DNA from: CAVRXQ01 sp963849105
GTDB lineage: Bacteria > Actinomycetota > Acidimicrobiia > Acidimicrobiales > Bog-793
Length of the DNA: 64,000 bases
Assembly (NCBI GenBank): GCA_963849105.1
Contig: CAWKGD010000003.1
Span: forward strand, 1-64,000
Reading direction: 5' to 3'
The notes under the pieces are model-generated. The model did no database searches, was not told the DNA's origin, and was given only the letters and a program-made list of their open reading frames with translations. Shown here piece by piece: positions 1 through 6,890 of the stretch. The position numbers and the translations under genes were made by a program. How positions within the stretch are numbered: position 1 is the first letter of the stretch; the number at the start of each line of letters is the position of its first letter.

Positions 1-1
1 C

Positions 2-463
2 GAGACGTACCGTCGATCTTGGTTCCCCTTTGGCCGGGAGATGGTGCAAGCAAATCGCTCCGAAAAGAGTGCGAACTCGCTCGTCGGTCTCCACTATCAC
101 CTGCACCAGGCGGACTACTGGTACGTCACGCGGGGCACGGCGAGGGTCGTTCTTCATGATCTGCGTCTCGGGTCGTCGACCGAGGGGGTAACCGAGATCT
201 GCGAGCTCGGCGACGAGGAGCACGGAGTATTCATCCCACCCGGCGTCGCGCATGGGTTCGCGGCCGTGACGGATCTCACCCTGATCTATCTCGTGGACAA
301 CTATTACAACCCCGATGACGAACTCGGATTGGCGTGGGACGACCAGACGATCGCCGTCGACTGGGGAGTCGCGGATCCGATCGTTTCCGACCGGGACCTC
401 GCCAATCCCCGGCGGGACGCGATCCCTGACCACCTGATCCCGCGGGGAGGGCTCCGCACCTGA
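2..463 (+). CDS. dTDP-4-dehydrorhamnose 3,5-epimerase family protein (5' truncated)
   Basis: Cupin-fold sugar-nucleotide epimerase of the RmlC/RfbC family, which acts on dTDP-4-keto-6-deoxyglucose in deoxysugar synthesis for the cell envelope. The frame is open to the window edge, reading ETYRRSWFPFGREMVQANRS, then GLHYH and a QADYWYV stretch typical of the RmlC core (GLHYH carries the usual active-site His). A later FIPPGVAHGF stretch is the second cupin motif. The ATG at 41 is internal, because family-like sequence continues upstream of it, so the true start lies before the window. The C-terminus is complete. Whether the product is rhamnose or another deoxysugar cannot be told without the neighbouring genes. 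Confidence 0.8.
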   Translation, partial: ETYRRSWFPFGREMVQANRSEKSANSLVGLHYHLHQADYWYVTRGTARVVLHDLRLGSSTEGVTEICELGDEEHGVFIPPGVAHGFAAVTDLTLIYLVDNYYNPDDELGLAWDDQTIAVDWGVADPIVSDRDLANPRRDAIPDHLIPRGGLRT

Positions 464-505
464 ACCTGGGGGTCTTCCCGCGGTCAAAACTCCACCTCGC
501 GTGCC

Positions 506-511
506 TAGATT
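506..511 (+). promoter_or_regulatory. possible -10 element for the RodZ-C-like gene
   Basis: TAGATT lies 35 bases before the GTG at 547. A weak GTCAAA sits 17 bases upstream at 483-488. The fit to a housekeeping promoter is modest. Confidence 0.25.
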
Positions 512-546
512 GGCTTCGTGCTCCGCTTTGTCCGGGCCAGACTCCC

Positions 547-1714
547 GTGATCGCGGCGATCGCTTTCGGCGCCCTCGGCTTCGTGGTCGTGGTTGCCAGC
601 TGGTCGCGCTTCGGCTCCGGACGGTCCCAACGCCGCTCGGTGCAAGAACACCAGCGGGCGCTCGATGTGCTGGGAGAAGTGGCGAAACGCCGGGACGGCA
701 TCGCCCCGGTCCACGCTCCGAGTGCCCAGGAGATCGGTCGGGCGCACGTTCATCCGACGGAGAACGCGATTCCTCGATTCCGCGGGGTCGACCCGGGCGT
801 CGGCGGACACCAACCCCCCGCCCGGCTCGTCCTTCGTTCGGGACCGACGCCTCTCAAGCTGCCGATCTTTGAAGACGCTACGAAACGGGCTCGGGCCGAG
901 AACTCGCCGGGTGACGAAGTTCACGTCGACACGAATCTGCCTCCTGCGAACCCGGGGAACCAGACCGCCGAGCTCGACCACGTGGTCCGATTTGAAGCCG
1001 TCGATAGCGTGGAAGAGGCTCGCGGCGCCGACCGTTCCTGGCTCGTCCCACGACGGGGCGCCTCCCGCCTTCAACGGGCCGCTCGAGGAACTCGAGTTCG
1101 GCGACGAACCCCAGGAGACCCTCGGTTCGCACCGGCCACGCCTTGCTGCCCGTCCAAGACTTCCGCGCTCTGCCACTGGTCGTAACCCCTTCATCTTGAG
1201 AAGGGTTGCCTCGGTCGCGGCGATCGTGATTGTCCTTGCCGCCGTGGGCGTCGGCAGCTGGCAACTCGCGTCGAGTAAATCCGGACCGCCGCGCGCAGCA
1301 GCGCAGCCACCCCCGCAGTCCCACCGGTCGCATCACGCGACGAAAGTGGGCTCGAACTCGAAATCCAGCTCCGGGTCCTCGCCGAGCCTTGTCCACGACG
1401 AGATCGTGCCGACGTCGACCTCGCCGACCATCGTGACCTATCCCCTGAGCGAGTCGACCTTCACGATCACGTTCACCGCGTCCGAACCCTGCTGGATCGG
1501 GATCCTTCCCAGTCAGCACGGGGGATACCTATGGATGACGACGCTTGGAGCGGGGACCACCACCACGTATCACGCGAGCGCGCCGGTCTACGTCCGGATC
1601 GGAGCGCCCCAATATGTGATCCTGAAAGTCGACGGTGTCCGTCTCGCGCTCCCGCCGAAGATGATCCAGCCGTACGACGTCACGTTCACGATCGGCTCGT
1701 CGGTCTCGGCGTAG
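547..1714 (+). pseudogene. membrane protein with RodZ-like C-terminal domain (DUF4115), apparently frameshifted
   Basis: Two adjacent open frames together look like one bitopic protein. The first (GTG at 547) starts with a hydrophobic segment and then SRFGSGRSQRRSVQEHQRAL, ending in acidic soluble sequence near 1040. The coding signal then moves to the +1 frame (EELEFGDEPQETLGS) and continues through a transmembrane helix (about 1200-1265), a Ser/Pro/His-rich linker and a C-terminal domain with the RodZ_C/DUF4115 pattern (SEPCWIGI, PVYVRIGAP, PYDVTFTIG). The switch falls between about 1020 and 1075. Either the assembly carries an indel or the gene is broken. A caller may instead report only the downstream frame, from 593. 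The role is unknown; RodZ-C domains occur in envelope and cell-shape proteins. Confidence 0.55.
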
Positions 1715-1726
1715 CCAAAACCGTCA

Positions 1727-1752
1727 GGTTTCGGCCGCAGCTCGCCGAAACC
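1727..1752. promoter_or_regulatory. 9-bp inverted repeat upstream of sufB
   Basis: GGTTTCGGC at 1727-1735 is perfectly repeated in inverted form as GCCGAAACC at 1744-1752, with an 8-base spacer. A further GTTTCGG half-site lies at 1771-1777. There is no T-run after it, so a simple intrinsic terminator is unlikely. It may be an operator for the SUF operon. Confidence 0.4.
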
Positions 1753-1828
1753 CGTGCCGACACCTCGCCTGTTTCGGATTGGGCGCAATCCCCAGGCTCT
1801 GGAGTGTTTTCGCTGGCTGGCGGGTTGT

Positions 1829-1834
1829 TACTAT
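1829..1834 (+). promoter_or_regulatory. possible -10 element of the SUF operon
   Basis: TACTAT, a good TANNNT match, lies 65 bases before sufB and downstream of the 1727-1752 dyad. No convincing -35 hexamer is seen. A purine-rich GGGAAGGAAGGGAG at 1875-1888 serves as ribosome-binding region before the GTG at 1900. Confidence 0.35.
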
Positions 1835-1899
1835 GGCGATAGGAGAAATTCCGCTTCCCTGGCCGCGATCGCTCGGGAAGGAAGGGAGTTGGCTGGCCT

Positions 1900-3300
1900 G
1901 TGGCAACGATTGACCTCGATCTCGGCAAATACAAGCTCGGCTGGAGCGACCCGGAGGATTACGTCTTCAAGCCTCGAAAGGGGCTGAACGAAGAGGTCAT
2001 CCGGGAGATGTCGGCCCTCAAGAAGGAGCCCGAGTGGATGCTCGCGTTCCGCTTCAAGGCGTACCGGCACTTTCTTGCCAAGCCGATGATGCCGTGGTTC
2101 GCGGAGAAGATGCCCGACCTCGATTTTGACGACATCTACTACTACATCCGTCCAACCGACACCCAGGTCGACGCCTGGGAACAGCTCCCGGACTCGGTGA
2201 AGCAGACGTACGAGAAACTCGGCATTCCGGAAGCCGAGCGGAAGTATCTCGCGGGCGTGACTGCACAGTACGAATCTGAAGTCGTCTACCACCGCAATCG
2301 TGAAGAACTCGCGAAGCAAGGCGTGCTCTTCAGCGACATGGATTCGGCCGTTCGTGAATACCCAGACATTGTGCGGCGGTATTTTGGACGGATCATTCCC
2401 CCAAATGACAACAAGTTCGCCGCGCTTAATTCTGCGGTTTGGTCGGGGGGATCATTTATCTATGTTCCACCGGGCGTCAAGGTGGAAATGCCACTGCAGG
2501 CATACTTCCGCATCAACGCGGAGAACATGGGTCAGTTCGAGCGGACTCTGATCATCGCCGACGAAGGGGCGCAGGTCCATTACGTGGAAGGTTGCTCCGC
2601 GCCGGTCTACACGAGCGACTCCCTCCACTCGGCGGTCGTCGAACTCGTTGCACTTCCGGGGAGTCGAATCACGTATACGACTATCCAGAATTGGTCAAAT
2701 AACGTCTACAACCTGGTCACAAAAAGAGCACGTGCGGAGGCGGAAGCTCACGTTGAATGGATCGACGGCAACATAGGCAGTCGGCTCACTATGAAGTACC
2801 CGTCCGTGTATCTCATGGGCCCGAAGGCGTCGGGTGAAGTGCTCTCTGTCGCCTACGCGGGAGCGGGTCAAATCCAGGACACAGGCGCGAAGATGTTCCA
2901 CTGCGCGCCGGACACAACGTCGACGATTGTGTCGAAATCGATCTCAAAGGACGGAGGCTCGACCACGTATCGCGGCAAGGTGCATGTCGACCCCGGTGCG
3001 ACACGTGCGAAGTCGTTCGTACGATGCGATGCCCTGATCCTCGATGAGATCTCGGGATCTGAGACAAAGCCGTACATGGAGGTCGGAGAGCGAGACGCCG
3101 AGATCGGACACGAAGCGACAGTCTCAAAGGTCGGCGACGATCAGCTGTTCTACCTGATGAGTCGGGGCCTGACCGAGAGCCAGGCGACAGGCATGATCGT
3201 CAATGGATTCATCGAACCGATCACCCGCACGCTGCCGATGGAATATGCGGTCGAGTGGAGCCGATTGATCGAATTGCAGATGGAAGGCGCCGTCGGCTGA
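1900..3300 (+). CDS. sufB: Fe-S cluster assembly scaffold protein SufB
   Basis: SufB is the scaffold subunit of the cytoplasmic SufBCD complex, on which Fe-S clusters are built. At 466 aa it has the usual length. It starts with LDLGKYKLGWSDPEDYVF, typical of actinobacterial SufB, and contains AVWSGGSFIYVPPGVKVEMP and the right-handed beta-helix core. The conserved cysteine in SFVRCDAL (about residue 376) corresponds to the cluster-assembly Cys of E. coli SufB (Cys405), and EIGHEATVSKVG follows near the SufD interface. The GTG start is chosen from the family N-terminus and the purine-rich region upstream. First gene of a five-gene SUF operon. Confidence 0.97.
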   Translation: MATIDLDLGKYKLGWSDPEDYVFKPRKGLNEEVIREMSALKKEPEWMLAFRFKAYRHFLAKPMMPWFAEKMPDLDFDDIYYYIRPTDTQVDAWEQLPDSVKQTYEKLGIPEAERKYLAGVTAQYESEVVYHRNREELAKQGVLFSDMDSAVREYPDIVRRYFGRIIPPNDNKFAALNSAVWSGGSFIYVPPGVKVEMPLQAYFRINAENMGQFERTLIIADEGAQVHYVEGCSAPVYTSDSLHSAVVELVALPGSRITYTTIQNWSNNVYNLVTKRARAEAEAHVEWIDGNIGSRLTMKYPSVYLMGPKASGEVLSVAYAGAGQIQDTGAKMFHCAPDTTSTIVSKSISKDGGSTTYRGKVHVDPGATRAKSFVRCDALILDEISGSETKPYMEVGERDAEIGHEATVSKVGDDQLFYLMSRGLTESQATGMIVNGFIEPITRTLPMEYAVEWSRLIELQMEGAVG

Positions 3301-3363
3301 TCAGCCGGTTTGCTGTTGATTTCCATCGAACTACATCTCTGGTGACCGGGAGGTTTGACGCGC

Positions 3364-3744
3364 ATGCCGATGCGTGAGGATTGCAAGCACTTCCAGTCGC
3401 GGACGTACCCGTCTGGCGAGGTCGCTCGCTTTTGCGTCCTTGACCTCGCGCCGGAAGCCCCGTGGCGTTGCCCCGAGAATTGCGCGTCGTACGAGCGTCG
3501 TCTTGCGGACGTGACTTGGACGAAGGGTTCGCTCGTCGCCCCGCCCCCAGAAGACGAGCCCGACGAACCCCCAGAGCAAGTGAGCGAGCTGCTCGAGGAG
3601 GCCGAGAGCGTCGTGAGTGCCGTCGCCTCCGAAGAGCTCGAGGATGTGGAAAAAGAACAGGAGCGCGAGCAGAAGTCGGCGGCGTCGCCGCTTGGGCGGA
3701 TGTTCCGACGCACACGCCGCGGTCGGCGCCAGGATCCGGAATAA
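3364..3744 (+). CDS. small four-cysteine protein with acidic tail, in the SUF operon (function unknown)
   Basis: A 126-aa protein in the 450-base space between sufB and sufD. Its N-terminal 45 residues hold four cysteines (C7, C24, C36, C40) in a C-x16-C-x11-C-x3-C layout, with a His at 9 and the stretch APEAPWRCPENC, suggesting a small metal- or cluster-binding module. Residues from about 60 on are acidic and Glu-rich, probably coiled coil, ending in a basic RRTRRGRR stretch. ATG at 3364 is preferred over TTG at 3355 because GGGAGG lies 10 bases upstream of it. Its place inside the operon implies a link to Fe-S assembly; no known family function is recognised. Confidence 0.8.
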   Translation: MPMREDCKHFQSRTYPSGEVARFCVLDLAPEAPWRCPENCASYERRLADVTWTKGSLVAPPPEDEPDEPPEQVSELLEEAESVVSAVASEELEDVEKEQEREQKSAASPLGRMFRRTRRGRRQDPE

Positions 3745-3755
3745 GGCGATCCCCG

Positions 3756-5069
3756 CTGAGCTCGAGCGAACTGATCGCAAGCAGCAAGGCCGCTAGCGGC
3801 GGCCCCGATTGGTGGAGCAAGCGCCAACTCGTCGCGGCGCAACGCCTCAACGAATTCGTCGTTCCAACGGAGGCCGACGAGGATTGGCGGTACGCACGGA
3901 TCGACGCGCTCGACCTTGATCAGGTCGACCTCGTTGCGGCCGAGGTGCAGCACGAACCTGTTGCCCCCGTCCTTCGCGACGCCGCGCTCATCGACGAGAT
4001 CGGCGACGTCTCCGCGCTGATCCGGACCCTCGACGGTCGAGTCGTCGCGTTCGACACCGATTCGCAACTCGGGACGTTCGGCGTCCGATGCGGACCGTCA
4101 GCGAACTTCGCGGAGCAGCCGGAGGGATTCGGCGAGCTGATCGCATCCGCGCCGGACTACTTCACGACGCTCGCCGACGCGTTCGGCACGGATGCCGTGA
4201 TCGTTGTCGTCCCTCGAGGCGTGCGAATCGAACGGCCGATCGCGATCGTCCACGACGTAACGACACGAGATCGTCGGACTGCCACCTTCCCTCGCTTGTA
4301 CGTGGATATCCGTGAAGGGTCAGAAGTGACCATCGTCGAGCACTTCCGCTCCGACGGCGGAGCGCCGCTCGTCTGCCCGGTGAGCGAGCTCCGGGTCGGC
4401 CCGAACGCGCACCTCGTCTACGAGGCCGTCCAGGAGCTGGACCGAACCGCGTGGCAGATCGGTTACCTGTACAGCTCGGTGGAGCGCGATTCCACGCTTC
4501 GGTCGTTTACCGCCGGACTCGGTGGCGATTACGCGCGGCTGTGCACGCGGTCGACGCTCGCGGGGGAGCATTCCGAAGGCGTGCTGCTCGCCGCTTACTT
4601 TGCCGACGGTGAGCAGGTTCAGGACATGCGGACGTTCCAAGATCACGCTGCACCGCACACGCGGAGCAACCTGATCTTCAAGGGCGCTGTCGACGACGCG
4701 GCTCGCTCGGTGTACAGCGGCCTCATTCGGATCCACAAGGGCGCTCGAAAGTCCGACGCGGCACAGACGAACCGCAATCTCGTGCTCTCCGAACGAGCGC
4801 ACGCGGACTCGGTTCCGAACCTCGACATCGAAGAGAACGACGTCCGCTGCAGCCACGCCTCGGCGGTCGGCCCGATCGACCGCGAGCAACGCTTCTATGT
4901 CGAATCGCGAGGCGTGAGGCCCGAGATCGCGGAGCGGCTCATCCTGCTCGGTTTCTTCGCGGATCTCTTCGCGCAAACGCCCGACGCCGGCCTCGCGCGT
5001 TACCTTCGCTCGGCGGTCGCTGCACGGTTGAATGCGGTGGATCCCTCGCTTGAAAGCCAGGCGTCGTGA
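3756..5069 (+). CDS. sufD: Fe-S cluster assembly protein SufD
   Basis: SufD pairs with SufB and SufC in the SUF scaffold complex. Family sequence begins by about 3815 (KRQLVAAQRLNEFVVP, then EDWRYARIDALDLD) and ends with the conserved DVRCSHASAVGPID, whose His (about residue 367) matches the functional His360 of E. coli SufD. No in-frame ATG, GTG or TTG exists between about 3515 and this region. Upstream the frame is Arg-rich, out-of-phase overlap with the preceding gene. CTG at 3756, with AAGG nine bases before it, is the best local start; CTG 3771 is an alternative. The GTG of the Rieske gene overlaps its stop (GTGA). Confidence 0.92.
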   Translation: MSSSELIASSKAASGGPDWWSKRQLVAAQRLNEFVVPTEADEDWRYARIDALDLDQVDLVAAEVQHEPVAPVLRDAALIDEIGDVSALIRTLDGRVVAFDTDSQLGTFGVRCGPSANFAEQPEGFGELIASAPDYFTTLADAFGTDAVIVVVPRGVRIERPIAIVHDVTTRDRRTATFPRLYVDIREGSEVTIVEHFRSDGGAPLVCPVSELRVGPNAHLVYEAVQELDRTAWQIGYLYSSVERDSTLRSFTAGLGGDYARLCTRSTLAGEHSEGVLLAAYFADGEQVQDMRTFQDHAAPHTRSNLIFKGAVDDAARSVYSGLIRIHKGARKSDAAQTNRNLVLSERAHADSVPNLDIEENDVRCSHASAVGPIDREQRFYVESRGVRPEIAERLILLGFFADLFAQTPDAGLARYLRSAVAARLNAVDPSLESQAS

Positions 5070-5398
5070 GTACCGAATCAGCACCGAGACGAATCCGCGT
5101 GTGCTCAGTTGGGGACGTCGAAGTTGGCAAAGCGTTGAAATACGACGCTGAAGTCGGGGCGATTTGCGTCGTCCACTGCGCCGACGGGTTTCATGCAGTC
5201 GCGGATCGTTGCAGCCACGAGGACTACTCGCTCTCAGAAGGCGACGTCGATGCCGATCAGTGCGAGATCGAGTGCTGGAAGCACGGCAGCCTCTTCTCGC
5301 TGGCGACGGGAGATCCGCTCACACTTCCAGCGACATTGCCGATCGCCGTTTATCCCGTCGAGGTGGAAGGGAACGACGTCTTTGTCGTCCTGTCATGA
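5066..5398 (+). CDS. Rieske [2Fe-2S] ferredoxin of the SUF operon
   Basis: A 110-aa stand-alone Rieske protein resembling the ferredoxin components of non-haem oxygenases. The cluster ligands are visible: C49-S-H51 and C70-W-K-H73, inside DRCSHEDYSLSEG and ECWKHGSLF. It has no transmembrane segment, so it is a soluble electron carrier. Its GTG overlaps the sufD stop by four bases, indicating translational coupling, and sufC follows 34 bases later. A Rieske gene between sufD and sufC is a recurring arrangement in Actinobacteria; whether it supplies electrons to the assembly machine is inference. Confidence 0.93.
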   Translation: MSTESAPRRIRVCSVGDVEVGKALKYDAEVGAICVVHCADGFHAVADRCSHEDYSLSEGDVDADQCEIECWKHGSLFSLATGDPLTLPATLPIAVYPVEVEGNDVFVVLS

Positions 5399-5432
5399 GC
5401 GACATTCGAGACGCCGATTCGAGGACGTTGAG

Positions 5433-6236
5433 ATGACATCTCTCGTCGTGCGCGACCTTGCCGTGGCGGTTTCCGGCGTCGAGATCCTTCACGGGGTCGA
5501 CCTCGAGGTTTGCTCGGGAGAGGTGCATGCGGTGATGGGTCCGAACGGAGCCGGTAAGAGCACCCTCGGATACGCCCTCATGGGGCATCCCGATTTCGAA
5601 GTGGTCCGGGGTGCGATCGAGCTCGACGGCTCCGACATCGTCGGCCTTCCGCCCTGGCAGCGTTCAGAGCTCGGACTTTTCCTCGCGTTCCAGCATCCGA
5701 TCGATCTGCCTGGAGTCCGCCTGGAGGATCTCATCGCTGAGGGATCCCTGAGCAGGAACCGACCACGAATGGCGCACGAATCCCTCCGTCGCTCGATCGT
5801 CGAAGAGGCCGCGTCAATCGGACTGAGCATCGATGTCGCCGATCGTCCCGTCAACGTCGGCGCCTCCGGCGGTGAGCGCAAGCGCCTGGAGACCTTGCAG
5901 CTCGCGATGCTCGAACCGAAGATTGCGCTGTTAGACGAACTCGACTCGGGCTTGGATATCGACGCGATGCGTGACGTCGCGCGCCGAGTTGTGCGGATGG
6001 TCCGCGCCGCCGCGGGCAGCGAAGAGCCACTCAGCGTGCTGGCGATCACCCACTACAACCGGCTACTGACGGAGTTGCGACCAGACTTCGTGCACGTTCT
6101 CGTTAGGGGACGGATCGTTGAATCGGGTGGTCCGGAGCTCGCGGAGAAACTCGAGCGGACCGGATACGAGAGCTACATCGAAGCTGATGAGAACTCGGCG
6201 GAAGTTGATTCGGAACTCTCGGTCCGTGACATCTGA
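5433..6236 (+). CDS. sufC: Fe-S cluster assembly ATPase SufC
   Basis: ABC-type ATPase that powers the SufBCD complex, 267 aa. Walker A GPNGAGKST at residues 36-44, signature ASGGE at 144-148, Walker B IALLDE at 164-169 followed by LDSGLDIDA, the SufC-type D-loop, and a switch His in AITHYNR. ATG at 5433 gives the usual SufC N-terminus (SLVVRDLAVAV). It ends the SUF operon here: no cysteine desulfurase (sufS), sufU or sufT follows, although these usually lie next in actinobacterial operons. Confidence 0.96.
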   Translation: MTSLVVRDLAVAVSGVEILHGVDLEVCSGEVHAVMGPNGAGKSTLGYALMGHPDFEVVRGAIELDGSDIVGLPPWQRSELGLFLAFQHPIDLPGVRLEDLIAEGSLSRNRPRMAHESLRRSIVEEAASIGLSIDVADRPVNVGASGGERKRLETLQLAMLEPKIALLDELDSGLDIDAMRDVARRVVRMVRAAAGSEEPLSVLAITHYNRLLTELRPDFVHVLVRGRIVESGGPELAEKLERTGYESYIEADENSAEVDSELSVRDI

Positions 6237-6247
6237 GCCACGCTGAA

Positions 6248-6309
6248 GGTTGCAACCGATACAAGGTCGACCGCGCGGTCAGCGAAAGATAGCCGCTTGG
6301 AACCGATAC
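6248..6309. promoter_or_regulatory. palindromes and direct repeat downstream of sufC
   Basis: The 150-base gap after sufC holds GGTTGCAACC (6248-6257) and GACCGCGCGGTC (6269-6280), both perfect palindromes, plus AACCGATAC twice (6254-6262 and 6301-6309). No T-run follows. The function is unknown; it may be an operator for the next gene or a factor-dependent end of the SUF transcript. Confidence 0.3.
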
Positions 6310-6386
6310 CCCGATCCGAGGGACAATAAAGGGCGGATTCCTTGCTTCGAACTGCAGGGGACCGCCGGACCAGAGAAAAGATCGAC

Positions 6387-6782
6387 ATGGCGCTCATCGA
6401 GGCGAATAGCGGCTCACCGCAACGTGTCCGCAGCCGGGGCGACGAGATCGCCCGGCGCCTGCTCGCGATACCCGACGGATGCCCGGTGATCTCGGTCGCC
6501 CAGGCCCAGCGCAGCTTCAGCGTGGCGATGGTGCTCTCGGGCCTCCGCTGCCTGGTGAGTTACGTCATCGTCCCGGTCGTCCTGCCGCTTCTCGGGCTGG
6601 CAGTTGGCGCCGCCCCATACATCGGCGTGCCCGTGGCCCTCCTCGCGCTCGTCTTCGACGTCCGCGGCATCCGCAGGTATTGGCTCGCTAACAGCAGCCG
6701 CCGCTGGGCGATGACGTGGGTCTATCTCGCTGTCATCGTCCTCGTGGTGTTCTTGCTGGTCCACGACCTGCTCAAGATCTGA
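6387..6782 (+). CDS. small membrane protein of unknown function
   Basis: A 131-aa protein. The first 50 residues are soluble and polar (GDEIARRLLAIPDGCPVISVAQAQRSF), followed by three probable hydrophobic segments: SYVIVPVVLPLLGLAVGAA, then PYIGVPVALLALVF, and a final AMTWVYLAVIVLVVFLLV. ATG at 6387 is chosen; an in-frame TTG at 6342 would add 15 polar residues. Codon use matches its neighbours. No known family is recognised. It stands alone between the SUF operon and the MFS transporter. Confidence 0.7.
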   Translation: MALIEANSGSPQRVRSRGDEIARRLLAIPDGCPVISVAQAQRSFSVAMVLSGLRCLVSYVIVPVVLPLLGLAVGAAPYIGVPVALLALVFDVRGIRRYWLANSSRRWAMTWVYLAVIVLVVFLLVHDLLKI

Positions 6783-6890
6783 TCGTTCCCCGGCCCGCCG
6801 AGAGGATCCCTTTCGGTTTTCTATCTGCTCCATCGCGCTCGTCGAAGCGACTCGTAGCATCGATTCGAGCGGCACAGCCGGGAGACACGG

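Noticed and set aside
1875..1888. GGGAAGGAAGGGAG as part of a 4.5S SRP RNA
   Set aside because: It resembles the GGAAGGAAGCAGCC core only in part and lacks the flanking hairpin; it is the sufB ribosome-binding region.
3462..3755. 98-residue N-terminal extension of SufD
   Set aside because: Arg-rich and out of phase with the real upstream gene; not seen in SufD proteins.
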